The notes: generated by a model from the letters alone, not told the origin. A DNA stretch of 64,000 bases from Amycolatopsis sp. QT-25 (GCF_029369745.1 NZ_CP120210.1:4216001-4280000); one strand, 5' to 3'; counted from the stretch's first letter, positions 51,934 through 61,512 are shown. Made by a program: numbers and translations.

Positions 51934-52533
51934 TCACCCGCGAACGAGTGCGCCGTCGCTCAAGTAGGCCAAGTACAGATCCAGTGCGGCCTCGAGGTGA
52001 TCCGCGGATCCGGTGGACATCAGGATCGTCACCCCGCCCTGGATCGCCTCGATCAACGCGGCCGAAGCGCGGGTCGGGTCGACGTCGCGGCTGATCGACC
52101 CACCGTCCCGCATCTCCTCGATGCCCGCCTGTACCTGACGTTGCCACCGCTCCAGAAGCTGTCTGGTGATCGCCTGCGCGGCCGGTCCGTGCCTGCCGAT
52201 CTCGGTGATCAGCACCCCGAGCGGACAGTGCACCCCTTGGCGCCGGTATCGCTCGATCACGACGTCACGCCACTCTCGCCACGATTCCCACGAGGTCGGC
52301 CGTCCGAGGTACGGCTGCTGATCCTCGATCACCTGCCCGGCCTCCCATTCCGCCACGGCGATCAGCAGTTGATCCTTGCCCTCCGGAAAGTAGTGGAAGA
52401 GCTGGCTCTTGCCCGTGCCGCTACGACGGCAGATGTCGTCGAGGGTCGCCGCTCCCACGCCGTGCTCGCGGATCTCCTCCGCCGCGGCTTCGATGATCCG
52501 CCGCCGCGTCGCGGCGCCCTTCTTCGTGAGCAC
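51934..52533 (-). CDS. TetR family regulator
   Basis: 199 residues. DNA-binding part GAATRRRIIEAAAEEI ... TLDDICRRSGTGKSQLFHYFP at about 5-50; C-terminal helical domain (VHCPLGVLITEIGRHG, TetR_C type). GTG 52533 is chosen for its GGGAGG ribosome site four bases upstream; the ATG further out is in unsupported sequence. It is divergent from the SnoaL remnant/epoxide hydrolase unit, which it probably controls. The gap 51722-51933 to the other TetR gene contains no gene. Confidence 0.85.
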   Translation of the reverse strand: MLTKKGAATRRRIIEAAAEEIREHGVGAATLDDICRRSGTGKSQLFHYFPEGKDQLLIAVAEWEAGQVIEDQQPYLGRPTSWESWREWRDVVIERYRRQGVHCPLGVLITEIGRHGPAAQAITRQLLERWQRQVQAGIEEMRDGGSISRDVDPTRASAALIEAIQGGVTILMSTGSADHLEAALDLYLAYLSDGALVRG

Positions 52534-52582
52534 AAGACCTCCCGAACCCTGCCGGCGAACGCCGGGGGACGGCCCCACCGGA

Positions 52583-52708
52583 ATGCATGGCTACGGCCAC
52601 TACCGGGTGGGCTTCACCCGAGTGGGCGGCCGCTGGCTCATCGCCGGACTCCGCAGCACCCAACTCCGCCTGGACTGGACCTACACTCCCGAGGAGAACC
52701 GATCATGA
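52583..52708 (+). pseudogene. C-terminal remnant of a SnoaL-like (NTF2-fold) gene
   Basis: Only 41 codons remain: HYRVGFTRVGGRWLIAGLRS ... RLDWTYTPEEN, which is the typical final strand pair of SnoaL-like proteins. The upstream part of the domain is absent, replaced by the TetR promoter region. Its TGA overlaps the ATG of the epoxide hydrolase (ATGA), so it may survive as a leader that couples translation. Confidence 0.5.
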
Positions 52709-53931
52709 CTCTCGAACCGTTCGTCGTCGACGTCGAGCAGGACGTCCTCGACGACCTCCGGTCACGGCTGAAAGCGACCCGATTCGCACCCGATCTCGAC
52801 AACGAAGACGAGGTCTTCGGCCTGAGTACCGCCTACCTCAAGCCGATCGTCGAATACTGGGCCGACGGTTTCGACTGGCGGGCCGTCGAAGCGCGGCTGA
52901 ACAGCTATTCGCATCATCGTGCGGACATCGGCGGCACCCCCGTGCATTTCATCCGCGAGCCGGGCAAAGGCCCCGCGCCGATTCCGCTGCTGCTCATGCA
53001 CGGCTGGCCGTGGACCTTCTGGGACTGGAGCAAGGTCATCCGTCCGCTCGCCGATCCGGGCGCGTACGGCGGCGACCCGGCGGACGCTTTCGACGTCGTC
53101 GTCCCCTCGCTGCCGGGATTCGCGTTCTCCACCCCGCTGACGAACGGCAAGGAGAACTTCGTCAGCATGGCCGACCGGTTCCACACGCTGATGACCGACG
53201 TGCTCGGCCACCGCCGCTTCGGGGTCGGCGCCGCCGACTACGGTGCGCTGGTCGGAGCCCAACTCGGCCACAAGTACGCCGGTTCGCTGCACGGTCTCCA
53301 CCTCGGCAACGAGATGCCGCTGAACATCTTCCAGGGCGACCGCCACTGGGACCTGACCGGCGGCGCGCCGATCGACCGGCTGCTTCCCGGGCCGCGCGCC
53401 GACATGGTCGACTTCGTGCACACCTACGTGTCCCATGTCGCGGTGCACATGCTCGACGGCCAGACGATCACGCACGGCCTCAACGATTCCCCGATCGGGC
53501 TGCTCGCCTGGATCCTGAAGCGATGGAAGAAGTGGAGTGATCGGAACGGGGTGTTCGAGGACGCCTACCCGATGGACCACATCCTCACCAACGCGACGAT
53601 CTATTGGGTCAACCAGGCCATCGGCTCTTCGATTCGCGTCTACAAGAACGCCAATCGCCATCCGTGGCAGCCGTCGCACGACCTGACCCCGGCGGTCGAG
53701 GCCCCGACGGGATTCACCTTCCACCTCGGTGACGCCGCACCGCCGGGAGCCCACGACCGCGACCAGCGCATCGCCACGTTCAAGAAAGGGGCCGGTCACT
53801 TCTACGCCGACGTCCGCCAGGTGAACGTCCACCGGAAGGGTGGCCATTTCGGACCGTGGGAGAACCCGGACGCGTGGATCGTCGATCTGCGCAGCACTTT
53901 TCGCTCGCTGCGCCGAGGTCGCGGTCTCCGC
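52705..53931 (+). CDS. Epoxide hydrolase (EHN-type alpha/beta hydrolase) without a normal stop codon
   Basis: About 400 residues of recognisable enzyme. N-terminal EHN lid domain (DVEQDVLDDLRSRLKATRF and the WADGFDWRAVEARLN segment), MHGWPWTFWDW oxyanion motif near 97, nucleophile region GAADYGALVGAQ (Asp), and catalytic His in KGGHFGPWENPD near 377. It opens epoxides to diols; a cytosolic detoxification or catabolic role is likely. ATG 52705 has GAGGAG ten bases upstream and overlaps the stop of the SnoaL remnant. Oddity: after LRSTFRSLR, where homologues end, there is no stop in this frame. It stays open to 55761, antisense to the PoxB-like gene, so the protein may be far longer or the gene's end has been lost. 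The end given here is the end of homology, not a stop. Confidence 0.75.
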
Positions 53932-55671
53932 TCAGGGCCGAGGGATGTTGCGCAGGTTGGCACGGGCGAGATCGATCATCCGGCCGACACCGCCTTCGAG
54001 GACGACCTTGCTCGCGGCCAACGCGAATCCACCGAGCTGACCGGCGGTGATGTGCGGTGGGACGGACAACGCGTTCGGGTCGGTCACGACGTCCACCAGC
54101 GCGGGGCCGTCGTGACTCAGCGCTTCCTCGAGGGCCGCTCGCAGCCGGGTCGGGTCGGTCACCCGTTCGGCTCGCAGGCCGGCACCGCCGGCGATGGCGG
54201 CGAAGTCGACCGGGCGGTGGTCGGTCTGGTGATCGGGCAGGCCGTCGACCAGCATCTCCAGCTTCACCATGCCCAGCGAGGAGTTGTTGAACGTCACGAT
54301 CTTGATCGGAAGGTCGTGCAAGGCCACGGTGAGCAGTTCGCCGAGCAGCATGCCGAGTCCGCCGTCGCCGGACATCGACACGACCTGGCGTCCCGGATAG
54401 GCGAACTGTGCGCCGATGGCGTGCGGCAGCGCGTTGGCCATGGTGCCGTGCAGGAACGATCCGATGACCCGGCGGCGCCCGTTCGGAGTGAGGTACCGGG
54501 CGGCCCACACGTTGCACATGCCGGTGTCCACCGTGAAGATCGCGTCGTCCGCGGCCAGTTCGTCCAGCAGGTCCGCGGCGAACTCCGGGTGGATGGGAAT
54601 GTGCCGTTCGACGTCGCGAGTGTAGGCGTCGACGACCTTTTCCAGGGTCTTGCAGTGCTCACGCAGCATGCGATCCAGGAACGTCCGATCGGTCTTGCGC
54701 CGCAGGAGCGGCTGTACGGCTCGCAAGGTCTCCCGCACGTCACCGTGTACCGCCGATTCGAGCGGGGTACGGCGGCCGAGCCGGGTCGCGTCGTGGTCGA
54801 CCTGCACCGTCCGGGCCTGAGGAAGAAAGGAGTCGTAAGGGAAGTCGGTGCCCAGCAGGAGCAGCGGATCGGCATCGTGCATGGCCCGGTAGCAGGCGCC
54901 GTAGCCGAGCAGTCCGCTCATTCCGACGTCGTAGGGATTGTCGTACTGGATCCATTCCTTGCCGCGCAGGCTGTGGCCGACCGGCGCCTGGACGGTCGCG
55001 GCCAGTTCCATCACCTCGGCGTGCGCGCCGCGCACCCCGGCACCGGCGAACACCGTGACGGTCTCGGCCTCGTTGATCAACTCGGCGAGCCGCGCCACCT
55101 GGGGCTCGGGCGGCACGACCGTGCCGTGTTCGGTGACCGGCACCCCGCTCCCGGTGGGCGCCGCGGCCTCGAGGTGCGCGACGTCGCCGGGCAGCACCAG
55201 CACCGACACCTCGCCGCGGGACAACGCGTGCTGCATGGCGATACGCAACACCCTGGGCAGCTGAGCGGGACGGCTGATCTGCTCGCAGTAGCCACTGCAA
55301 TCGACGAACAGCCGTTCGGGATGGGTCTCCTGGAAGAACCCGGTCCCGATCTGGGCGGACGGGATGTGCGAGGCGAGCGCGAGGACCGGGGCACCGGTGC
55401 GGTGCGCGTCGTAAAGGCCCTGCACCAGATGCGTGTTGCCGGGACCGCAGCTGCCGGCGCACACCGCGAGCTTTCCGGTCAGCTGGGCCTCGGCGGCCGC
55501 GGCGAACGCGCCCGCCTCCTCGTTCCGTACGTGCACCCACTCGATGCCCGGAGTGCGGCGGATCGCGTCGACGACGGGGTTGAGGCTGTCCCCGACCACG
55601 CCGTAGATCCGTTCCACCCCGGCCTGCACCAGGATTTGGACGAACTGCTCGGCGACGGTGGGCTTGGCCAT
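53932..55671 (-). CDS. PoxB-like thiamine-diphosphate enzyme (pyruvate dehydrogenase/oxidase type)
   Basis: 579 residues, three-domain TPP enzyme. The PYR domain has RNEEAGAFAAAAEAQLTG (catalytic Glu). The central domain, of pyruvate oxidase type, has VFAGAGVRGAH. The PP domain has MSGDGGLGMLLGE ... TFNNSSLGM (TPP/Mg site GDG-N). Members decarboxylate pyruvate to acetate with FAD and quinone, or make acetyl phosphate. ATG 55671 follows GAAGGGG at six bases. It converges with the epoxide hydrolase, whose open frame runs through it. Sequence alone cannot separate pyruvate dehydrogenase (quinone) from other POX-like enzymes. Confidence 0.88.
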   Translation of the reverse strand: MAKPTVAEQFVQILVQAGVERIYGVVGDSLNPVVDAIRRTPGIEWVHVRNEEAGAFAAAAEAQLTGKLAVCAGSCGPGNTHLVQGLYDAHRTGAPVLALASHIPSAQIGTGFFQETHPERLFVDCSGYCEQISRPAQLPRVLRIAMQHALSRGEVSVLVLPGDVAHLEAAAPTGSGVPVTEHGTVVPPEPQVARLAELINEAETVTVFAGAGVRGAHAEVMELAATVQAPVGHSLRGKEWIQYDNPYDVGMSGLLGYGACYRAMHDADPLLLLGTDFPYDSFLPQARTVQVDHDATRLGRRTPLESAVHGDVRETLRAVQPLLRRKTDRTFLDRMLREHCKTLEKVVDAYTRDVERHIPIHPEFAADLLDELAADDAIFTVDTGMCNVWAARYLTPNGRRRVIGSFLHGTMANALPHAIGAQFAYPGRQVVSMSGDGGLGMLLGELLTVALHDLPIKIVTFNNSSLGMVKLEMLVDGLPDHQTDHRPVDFAAIAGGAGLRAERVTDPTRLRAALEEALSHDGPALVDVVTDPNALSVPPHITAGQLGGFALAASKVVLEGGVGRMIDLARANLRNIPRP

Positions 55672-55822
55672 CACGACCCCTTCGGTACTCCGGCGGTAGG
55701 ACTGCCCTTCATGATCCACGTGAGCGCCCTGCCTCGCAGGACTTGTCCGACGCCCGGCTGAAGATCGCTGAACTCCGCCTCCACGCGGACACGCCGCCTG
55801 ATCGACTTCTCTTCGCGGGGAG

Positions 55823-55972
55823 CTACGCGGTGGTCGCCAGACCGGTTTCACGGCCGAGGTCGTGCTCGTCTTCCGTCTGCGTGCGCGACACCATCTTCGC
55901 GACCAGGTCGAAGATCGGCGTGGCTTCCTGCGGGAAGGTCACGCTCTGCTGGTTCACGCTTTCGGCGATCAT
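55823..55972 (-). CDS. 49-residue small protein of unknown function
   Basis: Starts MIAESVNQQSVTFPQEA and ends ETGLATTA. ATG 55972 has a strong GAGGAG nine bases upstream. It is hydrophilic, with no Cys, no membrane segment and no signal peptide. It lies 125 bases after the RHS toxin stop on the same strand, the place where an immunity gene is normally found, but it is shorter than most immunity proteins. A peptide-precursor role is possible (no modifying enzymes nearby). The rest of 55672-56097 is empty. Confidence 0.5.
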   Translation of the reverse strand: MIAESVNQQSVTFPQEATPIFDLVAKMVSRTQTEDEHDLGRETGLATTA

Positions 55973-56097
55973 GGCCTACTGCTCCTCAAGGGTGACGACT
56001 ACAGCGACCATTCACTCTAACGGCCGCGTCGTGGTGACGCGCCGTATTCGGAGATTTCCCTCGAATCTTCCCCAGGGACGCGGCTTCGCCCTCGCGG

Positions 56098-59000
56098 TCA
56101 CAGGTACTGACTCAGGTCATGGCCCTTCGGGTTCTTGATCCACTCGGTGCCGTCGGGTTTGGTGAACTTGCCGCTGATGGTGTCGAACTCGGTCCCCAGC
56201 GGGGGCAGATCCGGCAACGGGACGTCCATCTTGCTGTCCATCAGCCGTTTGGCGATGTCCGGGGTGATCCCGGTGTACTGGGTGTTGATCTCGATGTGGG
56301 TGCGGATGCCGCGTTCGAAGTCGTTGGGCGATTGGGGGAACTTCACCTCGTCGCTGGGCTTGACCCGGAAGTCGATGCCGATGTCGGAGGCGTCCCGGTT
56401 CGCCAGGGCGTTCTTGAGGTCGACGTAGGTCTGCAGGCTCGATTCGAGCTTCTTGTAGTTCATGTTCGCGGTGTGGGTCAGCGGGATCATGTTGTCCGCG
56501 GTGCCCGGCCCGCCCATGTCACCGTTCTCGAGGTGACCGCGGATCCACTTCTCGTCGGCGCTCAGGAACGGGCTCTCGCCCGGCTTGGGATTCCTCTTCG
56601 GGGTGTTCTCCAGGGTTTCCACCAGCTTGTCGCTCAGGTTGTTCTCCCCGTACACCTCCCCGTTCTGGTCCGTCTTGTTGCGGATGATCGCGTTCTTGTT
56701 CAACGCGTCCACGTCGGTGACCTGCTTGGGGTCCGGCGTGTTGACGAAGTCCTTCCCGCGGGTGGAGTTCTTGTCGTAGGTGGCCCGGACCTCTTCGGTG
56801 GTGCCCGCCTGGTTCTTGGTGCGGCCGCCGCGGTTGGCGTTGTCGTTCTCGGTACGCGGACGTTTCGCGCTGCCACCGGTGTTGCCCGCGTTGTGCCCGG
56901 CCCCGCTGGTGTCCGGGCCGTCGACGTGCTTGCGTTTCTTGGGGCACCACACCAGGCCGAGTGGATCCGAGCCCGAGGTCGGGTCGTGCGGGTAACCGGC
57001 CGGATCGGGCCCGGCGGGGAGGCCGAGCGGATCCTGGCTGAGGTATCGAGCGGTGGCCGGGTCGAAGTAGCGGTGCAGGTTGTAGTGCAGCCCGCTTTCC
57101 GCGTCGAGGTACTGGCCGGGGAACCGCAGCGGCGTACCCGGGAACCCGGTCAACGGCATGCCCCACAGCGTCCAGCGGCCGCTCCAGCTCGGGGTGCCGA
57201 GCGGGTCGAGCAGGTCGGTCGGGGTACCGATGGTGTCGTTCACGAAAGCGCGGAACCGGGCAGGCGTGTTGCCGTGTTCGGTCTGGGTGACGGGTTCCTC
57301 GGTGTCCGGCCGCCGTTCCCAGGTGGTCACGGTGACACCCGCCGGGCCGGTGTGCGCCTGCTCGATCAGCGAGTTGCCGTCCCAGACGAAGCGCGTCCGC
57401 TCGGCGACCCGGCCGTCCGGGGCGAGCAATTCCTTCACCGTGCGACGGCCGAGCGGGTCGTAGCGGTACCGCCAGCGGCGGCCGTCCGGCGTGGTGAGAC
57501 CGGTCAACCGGTTGCGCGCGTCCCATTCGTACCGCCAGATCCGGTCGCCTTCGCGCCGGGCGGTACGCCGTCCGCTCCCGTCGTGCTCGTAGCGGACCGC
57601 TCCGGCGCCCGTGATCGTGTTGCGGTCGTAGGTGCGCGGCCCGGCCTCGGGGTACGCGACGTTCGTGGTGGCCCACCGCACGACCTTGCCCGCCCGGTCG
57701 TAGGCGATGTCCTCGCGCACGGTGTCGACCAGGTGGGTGGTGATCCGCCCGGCCGCGTCGCGTCCGAAGGATTCACCGCCCGCGGCGTCGCGGATCGCGG
57801 TGAGGTCGCCGTCGGCGGACCTGGCGAACTCGCGGTGCCGCAGCACGGTGCCCGCCGCGTCGGTGAGGGTCTGGCCGATGATCCGGTCGTCGGCGTCGAA
57901 CTGCTGCCGCAGCCGGGCGCCCCGGTCCACACGCCGCTCGATCGGACGGCCTTCGGCGTCGTAGACGTAGTCGACGACGTGCTCCCCGGTCGACAGCGCG
58001 CTCGGCCGCTCCTCCTTGTCGAAGGACCACACACTGGTCGCGCCGGAAGGGGTTCGACGACTGATGGTCCCTTCCGCGGAGTCGTACGCGAAGACCACTT
58101 CCAGCCCATCGGTGACCGTACGCACCATCCGGCCGTTGTCGTCCCGTTCGAACTCCACCACGGACTCGCCGTCGTCCGCACGGACCAGTTCGCCCACCAC
58201 GTCGTAGGCGTAGTTGGTCTCCGTGCCGTCGGTGCGGATCCGGACCAGGTTGCCGATCAGGTCGTAGCCGTACTCCGTGACTCGCCCGGCTGGGTCGACG
58301 GACCGGACGAGCTGCCCGGCCGCGTCGTAGGCGTAGGTGTGCGCCCGGCCGTCGAAATCGGTCTGCCGGATAAGACGGCCGGCGGGATCGTATTCGTAAG
58401 TCCAGGCCAACCCGTTGGGGTTGGTCACCACGACCGGCCGCAGCTCGGTGTCATAGGCGTACTGGGTCCGCCCGCCCGCCGGATCGATCTCCGCGGTCAG
58501 CATGTCGAATGGGCCATACTCGCGGCGGGTCGCGCGCCCCGCCGGGTCGACGTGCTCGATCTCGTTGCCTTCGCTGTCGTAGCGCCAGCTCTGCCGCTCG
58601 CTCAGCGAACCGACCCGCCAGGCCCGCAGCCCCTCCACGGTCCAGCCGATCCGGGCCCGCCCCCTGCCGTGCGGGACCGAACGCGGCCTGCCGAACAGGT
58701 CGTGGTCCTCGGTCCCGGTGTCGTCGGCACCCGGGCCGGTCTCGAGATTGATCGAGCCGGAAACGCCGACCGGATCCTGCCGCGGGTCCGGCCCCATGCC
58801 GTCCGGGTAGGCCCGATAGCGGGTGTGGTCGCCTTCGTCGGCCACCAGTCCGTCGACCGCGCCGTCGTCGGACCGGTTCACCAGCACGACACTGCCGTCG
58901 GGCCGGGTGACCTTCGAGATCTCGCCCTCGGCGTTGTAGGTGAACCGGGTGGTCCGGCCGAGCGGATCGGTCTTCGACCGCATCCGGTCCCGCTCGTCCC

Positions 59001-60948
59001 AGGTGAAGACGGTGGTCGCGCCGAGCGGATCCGTCTCACGCACCACGTGATGCGCGGCGTCGAGTTCGAAGACCGTGACGTGGCCGAGAGAATCCGTGTA
59101 GCGCGTTCGCCTGGGCTCGTATTCGAAAGTGCAGTCGAGGAACCCGCGGTCCCCGACCGTGCGCACACAACGTCCGGCCGCGTCGTAGACGTAGCGGTAC
59201 CAGATCCCGTTGCGGTCCTGCCATTCTGCCAGCCGGCCGTCCGGGTCGTAGCCGAACCGCAGGGCCCGGCCGGAGGAGTTGGTCACCTCGGTGAGGTTGC
59301 CCGCGTCGTCGTAGCCGTAGCGCATGACGACGACGTTCTGGTCCCGCACCGGATCGGTCATCCGCAGGGCTTGGATCCGGCCGCGGGAACGGTCGATCTC
59401 CAGCACCCGTCCATCGGAATGCCGCCAGCGCACACCCGCGCCGTCGACGTCGTGGTCGACCTCGATCCGAGGCCCGTCCTCGCCGAGTTCGAACGCGGTC
59501 AGCGGCAGCACTCGCGACGGCGCGCCCGGGACCGGGGCGAAGTACAAGGTGATCCCGGAATCCCACGTCTCCAGCCGGTAGGTGCCCATCTCGTCCACGA
59601 GCAGTGCTCGCGAAGGTCCGGCCGGTGATTCCGTCGGCCGCCCCGGCTCTGGCAACGGGAACGCCGGGGCCGTGCCGTCGTCGGAAAAGAACCGGGCGTG
59701 GTCGGCGGTGAGCTCCAGCCGCAGATCGGCGGTCGACGCCCAGGAGCGGCCGAAGCCGGTGCCCGCCCGATAGCTCGACATGTGCGTGCGGCGGATCCGG
59801 ATCGGCAGCGGTCCGGCCAGTGACAGATCGTCCTGCACCATCACGACCTCGCCGGTGGCGATGTCGATCGGGTCGCCGCAGAGGTTCATCTCGTCGGGCG
59901 CGGTCTGCTTGGGCGGCGGGTCGGTGCGGGCCGGGGGCGGGCTCCCGTTGCTTCCGCCACCACGGCTGCCGCCTGCCCCCGAGGGGGTGACGTTGTCCCC
60001 CGTCGGACCGGTGTTGCCGTTCTTGTCCCCGCCGCCCGGACCACCCCTGTCCCCGCCGGAGCCGCCCTTGTCGCCGGACGGGCCGGTGTGGTCACCGGAA
60101 GGACTGGTGCCGTCGTCCTCGGCTCTTGGTTTGGGCTTCGGCCCGGGTGCTTCGACGTTGAGGTCCTTGGGCTTGCCGGACGGCTTGACCGTCCCGCCCT
60201 TGAGGTTCTTCAACGCCTTCCCGGCGTCGGCGAACAGGTCGTCCGCCTTCTTCAACAGCGGGACCAGGCCCTTGAGCGCCTTCACCAGCTTCGTGGTGAG
60301 GCCGGCGATCTTCGACGCGGTCTTCGCCACCGCCGCCACCACCTGCGGCACCACCCACGCCAAGCCGATGCCGAGCGTGAACACCACCTGCAGCGCCCAC
60401 GAGATCAGGTGTCCGATGAGTTCGGCGATGATGTCCCGGACCAGCGTCCGGACCGCGGCGACGACTTCCCCCGCCGTCTTCACCCCGCTGCCCGCGCCTT
60501 CGCTCCCCTTCTGCGCGCTTTCGATCAGCGTGGAGGTGTTCTGGGCCTGTTTGCGGTACGCGTCGGCCGCTTCTCCCGTCCAGCTACCGAGGTCCTTGTC
60601 GACCAGATCCACCAGCTCGACCGAAACGGTCCCGAGTTCCTTGGCGATGTTCGTCCAGGTCTCCGCCTGTGCCGCGATCTCGTCCGCGTTGCCGGCGAGC
60701 GCGTTGAGGGCCTCCTTCAACGGGCCCACGTGCTCGATCAACCAGCCCACGCCGGCGGCGAAAACCGCGCCGAACGGATCCATCACGGCCGTCAGCGCGT
60801 CCAGCGCGGTGCCCACCGCGCCCATGGCGACCGAAGCCCAGTCACCGCTCTCGATCGCCGACTTCAGGTCGAGCGCGCCCTCCAGCAACGGCACGCCCGA
60901 CACCGCCGTCGTCGAGTCCTTGACCGGCGCGACCAACGGATTGCTCAT
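56098..60948 (-). CDS. RHS-repeat polymorphic toxin with Esx-like N-terminus and putative nuclease tip
   Basis: 1,616 residues. An N-terminal helical Esx/WXG100-like region (SWTGEAADAYRKQAQN, about 120-135) and a hydrophobic stretch near 180-215 suggest export by a type VII-like route. A Gly/Pro/Asp-rich linker (265-345) precedes DUF6531 (CGDPIDIATGEVV, about 355), then many YD/RHS repeats (e.g. EYGYDLIGNLVRI) that build the toxin-encapsulating shell, and the RHS core end YDPLGR ... FDPATARYLSQDPLGL near 1300. The variable C-terminus (about 1345-1616) contains WIRGHLENGDMGGPG and NMIPLTHTANMN, an RGH..N pattern resembling metal-dependent nucleases. ATG 60948 is preferred over TTG 60960; no clear ribosome site. 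No evident immunity gene follows. The toxin class is an inference. Confidence 0.85.
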   Translation of the reverse strand: MSNPLVAPVKDSTTAVSGVPLLEGALDLKSAIESGDWASVAMGAVGTALDALTAVMDPFGAVFAAGVGWLIEHVGPLKEALNALAGNADEIAAQAETWTNIAKELGTVSVELVDLVDKDLGSWTGEAADAYRKQAQNTSTLIESAQKGSEGAGSGVKTAGEVVAAVRTLVRDIIAELIGHLISWALQVVFTLGIGLAWVVPQVVAAVAKTASKIAGLTTKLVKALKGLVPLLKKADDLFADAGKALKNLKGGTVKPSGKPKDLNVEAPGPKPKPRAEDDGTSPSGDHTGPSGDKGGSGGDRGGPGGGDKNGNTGPTGDNVTPSGAGGSRGGGSNGSPPPARTDPPPKQTAPDEMNLCGDPIDIATGEVVMVQDDLSLAGPLPIRIRRTHMSSYRAGTGFGRSWASTADLRLELTADHARFFSDDGTAPAFPLPEPGRPTESPAGPSRALLVDEMGTYRLETWDSGITLYFAPVPGAPSRVLPLTAFELGEDGPRIEVDHDVDGAGVRWRHSDGRVLEIDRSRGRIQALRMTDPVRDQNVVVMRYGYDDAGNLTEVTNSSGRALRFGYDPDGRLAEWQDRNGIWYRYVYDAAGRCVRTVGDRGFLDCTFEYEPRRTRYTDSLGHVTVFELDAAHHVVRETDPLGATTVFTWDERDRMRSKTDPLGRTTRFTYNAEGEISKVTRPDGSVVLVNRSDDGAVDGLVADEGDHTRYRAYPDGMGPDPRQDPVGVSGSINLETGPGADDTGTEDHDLFGRPRSVPHGRGRARIGWTVEGLRAWRVGSLSERQSWRYDSEGNEIEHVDPAGRATRREYGPFDMLTAEIDPAGGRTQYAYDTELRPVVVTNPNGLAWTYEYDPAGRLIRQTDFDGRAHTYAYDAAGQLVRSVDPAGRVTEYGYDLIGNLVRIRTDGTETNYAYDVVGELVRADDGESVVEFERDDNGRMVRTVTDGLEVVFAYDSAEGTISRRTPSGATSVWSFDKEERPSALSTGEHVVDYVYDAEGRPIERRVDRGARLRQQFDADDRIIGQTLTDAAGTVLRHREFARSADGDLTAIRDAAGGESFGRDAAGRITTHLVDTVREDIAYDRAGKVVRWATTNVAYPEAGPRTYDRNTITGAGAVRYEHDGSGRRTARREGDRIWRYEWDARNRLTGLTTPDGRRWRYRYDPLGRRTVKELLAPDGRVAERTRFVWDGNSLIEQAHTGPAGVTVTTWERRPDTEEPVTQTEHGNTPARFRAFVNDTIGTPTDLLDPLGTPSWSGRWTLWGMPLTGFPGTPLRFPGQYLDAESGLHYNLHRYFDPATARYLSQDPLGLPAGPDPAGYPHDPTSGSDPLGLVWCPKKRKHVDGPDTSGAGHNAGNTGGSAKRPRTENDNANRGGRTKNQAGTTEEVRATYDKNSTRGKDFVNTPDPKQVTDVDALNKNAIIRNKTDQNGEVYGENNLSDKLVETLENTPKRNPKPGESPFLSADEKWIRGHLENGDMGGPGTADNMIPLTHTANMNYKKLESSLQTYVDLKNALANRDASDIGIDFRVKPSDEVKFPQSPNDFERGIRTHIEINTQYTGITPDIAKRLMDSKMDVPLPDLPPLGTEFDTISGKFTKPDGTEWIKNPKGHDLSQYL

Positions 60949-61004
60949 GGCTTGATTCAAGCATGAGCCGGAACGGCCGCGGCCGACACCGGTTCAGACG
61001 AGCG

Positions 61005-61355
61005 TCACCAGATGCGCACCTCGTACACCCGAACGGTCCCGGGAAAGCCGACCCCCTGCCGGTATCCGAGAGTGGTCGACTCGTACCGGCCGTTCCGTTC
61101 GTAGTTGACGGTCGCCTTGTTGTTGCCCGAGAAGATGTTGTAGACGCCACCGATGTTCGTGCCCGTGACGCCGCCGTTGGCGAAGCACCGGTTGGTACCC
61201 ATCCCGTTTCCGAACGAGATGTCCAGTTTCAGGAAGTCGTCCCTGTCACCACAGGCGACCTCGCCGATGGCGAAGGCGGGGCTGGCGGGAATCGCGACGA
61301 GCAGGCCGAGGGCGGCCGCGCCGACGACCGAAAGCCTCTTGAGACTCTTTCGCAC
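61005..61355 (-). CDS. Secreted beta/gamma-crystallin-like small protein
   Basis: 116 residues: signal peptide (RKSLKRLSVVGAAALGLLVAIPASPAFA, cut at about 29), then a mature domain with two cysteines (VACGDRDD and NRCFANGG) and a segment GGVYNIFSGNNKATVNYE, ending GTVRVYEVRIW, similar to the single-domain beta/gamma-crystallin and killer-toxin-like proteins of streptomycetes. GTG 61355 directly begins the signal peptide, with AAGGAAA upstream. It might act outside the cell as an inhibitor or antimicrobial protein. It lies just upstream of the RHS toxin on the same strand, but an operon is not proven. Confidence 0.7.
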   Translation of the reverse strand: MRKSLKRLSVVGAAALGLLVAIPASPAFAIGEVACGDRDDFLKLDISFGNGMGTNRCFANGGVTGTNIGGVYNIFSGNNKATVNYERNGRYESTTLGYRQGVGFPGTVRVYEVRIW

Positions 61356-61413
61356 GGTGGCAGGATTTCCTTCCTCGCAGGAGTGGTCGCCCGGTTGCCG
61401 CACTGGGCATGGA

Positions 61414-61431
61414 CGAGCGTATCCACGCTCG
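61414..61431. terminator. Hairpin between map and the crystallin-like gene
   Basis: CGAGCGT-atcc-ACGCTCG, a perfect 7-base stem about 80 bases beyond the methionine aminopeptidase stop. No U-run. Confidence 0.5.
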
Positions 61432-61512
61432 GGTGGCGAGGAACGAAATGATCGCGACGCCGCCTGTTGTGCACCTCGACGCTGTCCGAAAAGGCAAAGG
61501 GCGTGCCGAAGA

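Noticed and set aside
56119..59628. A 1,169-codon plus-strand open frame across the RHS gene
   Set aside because: It mirrors the RHS repeats in antisense and has no motif of its own.
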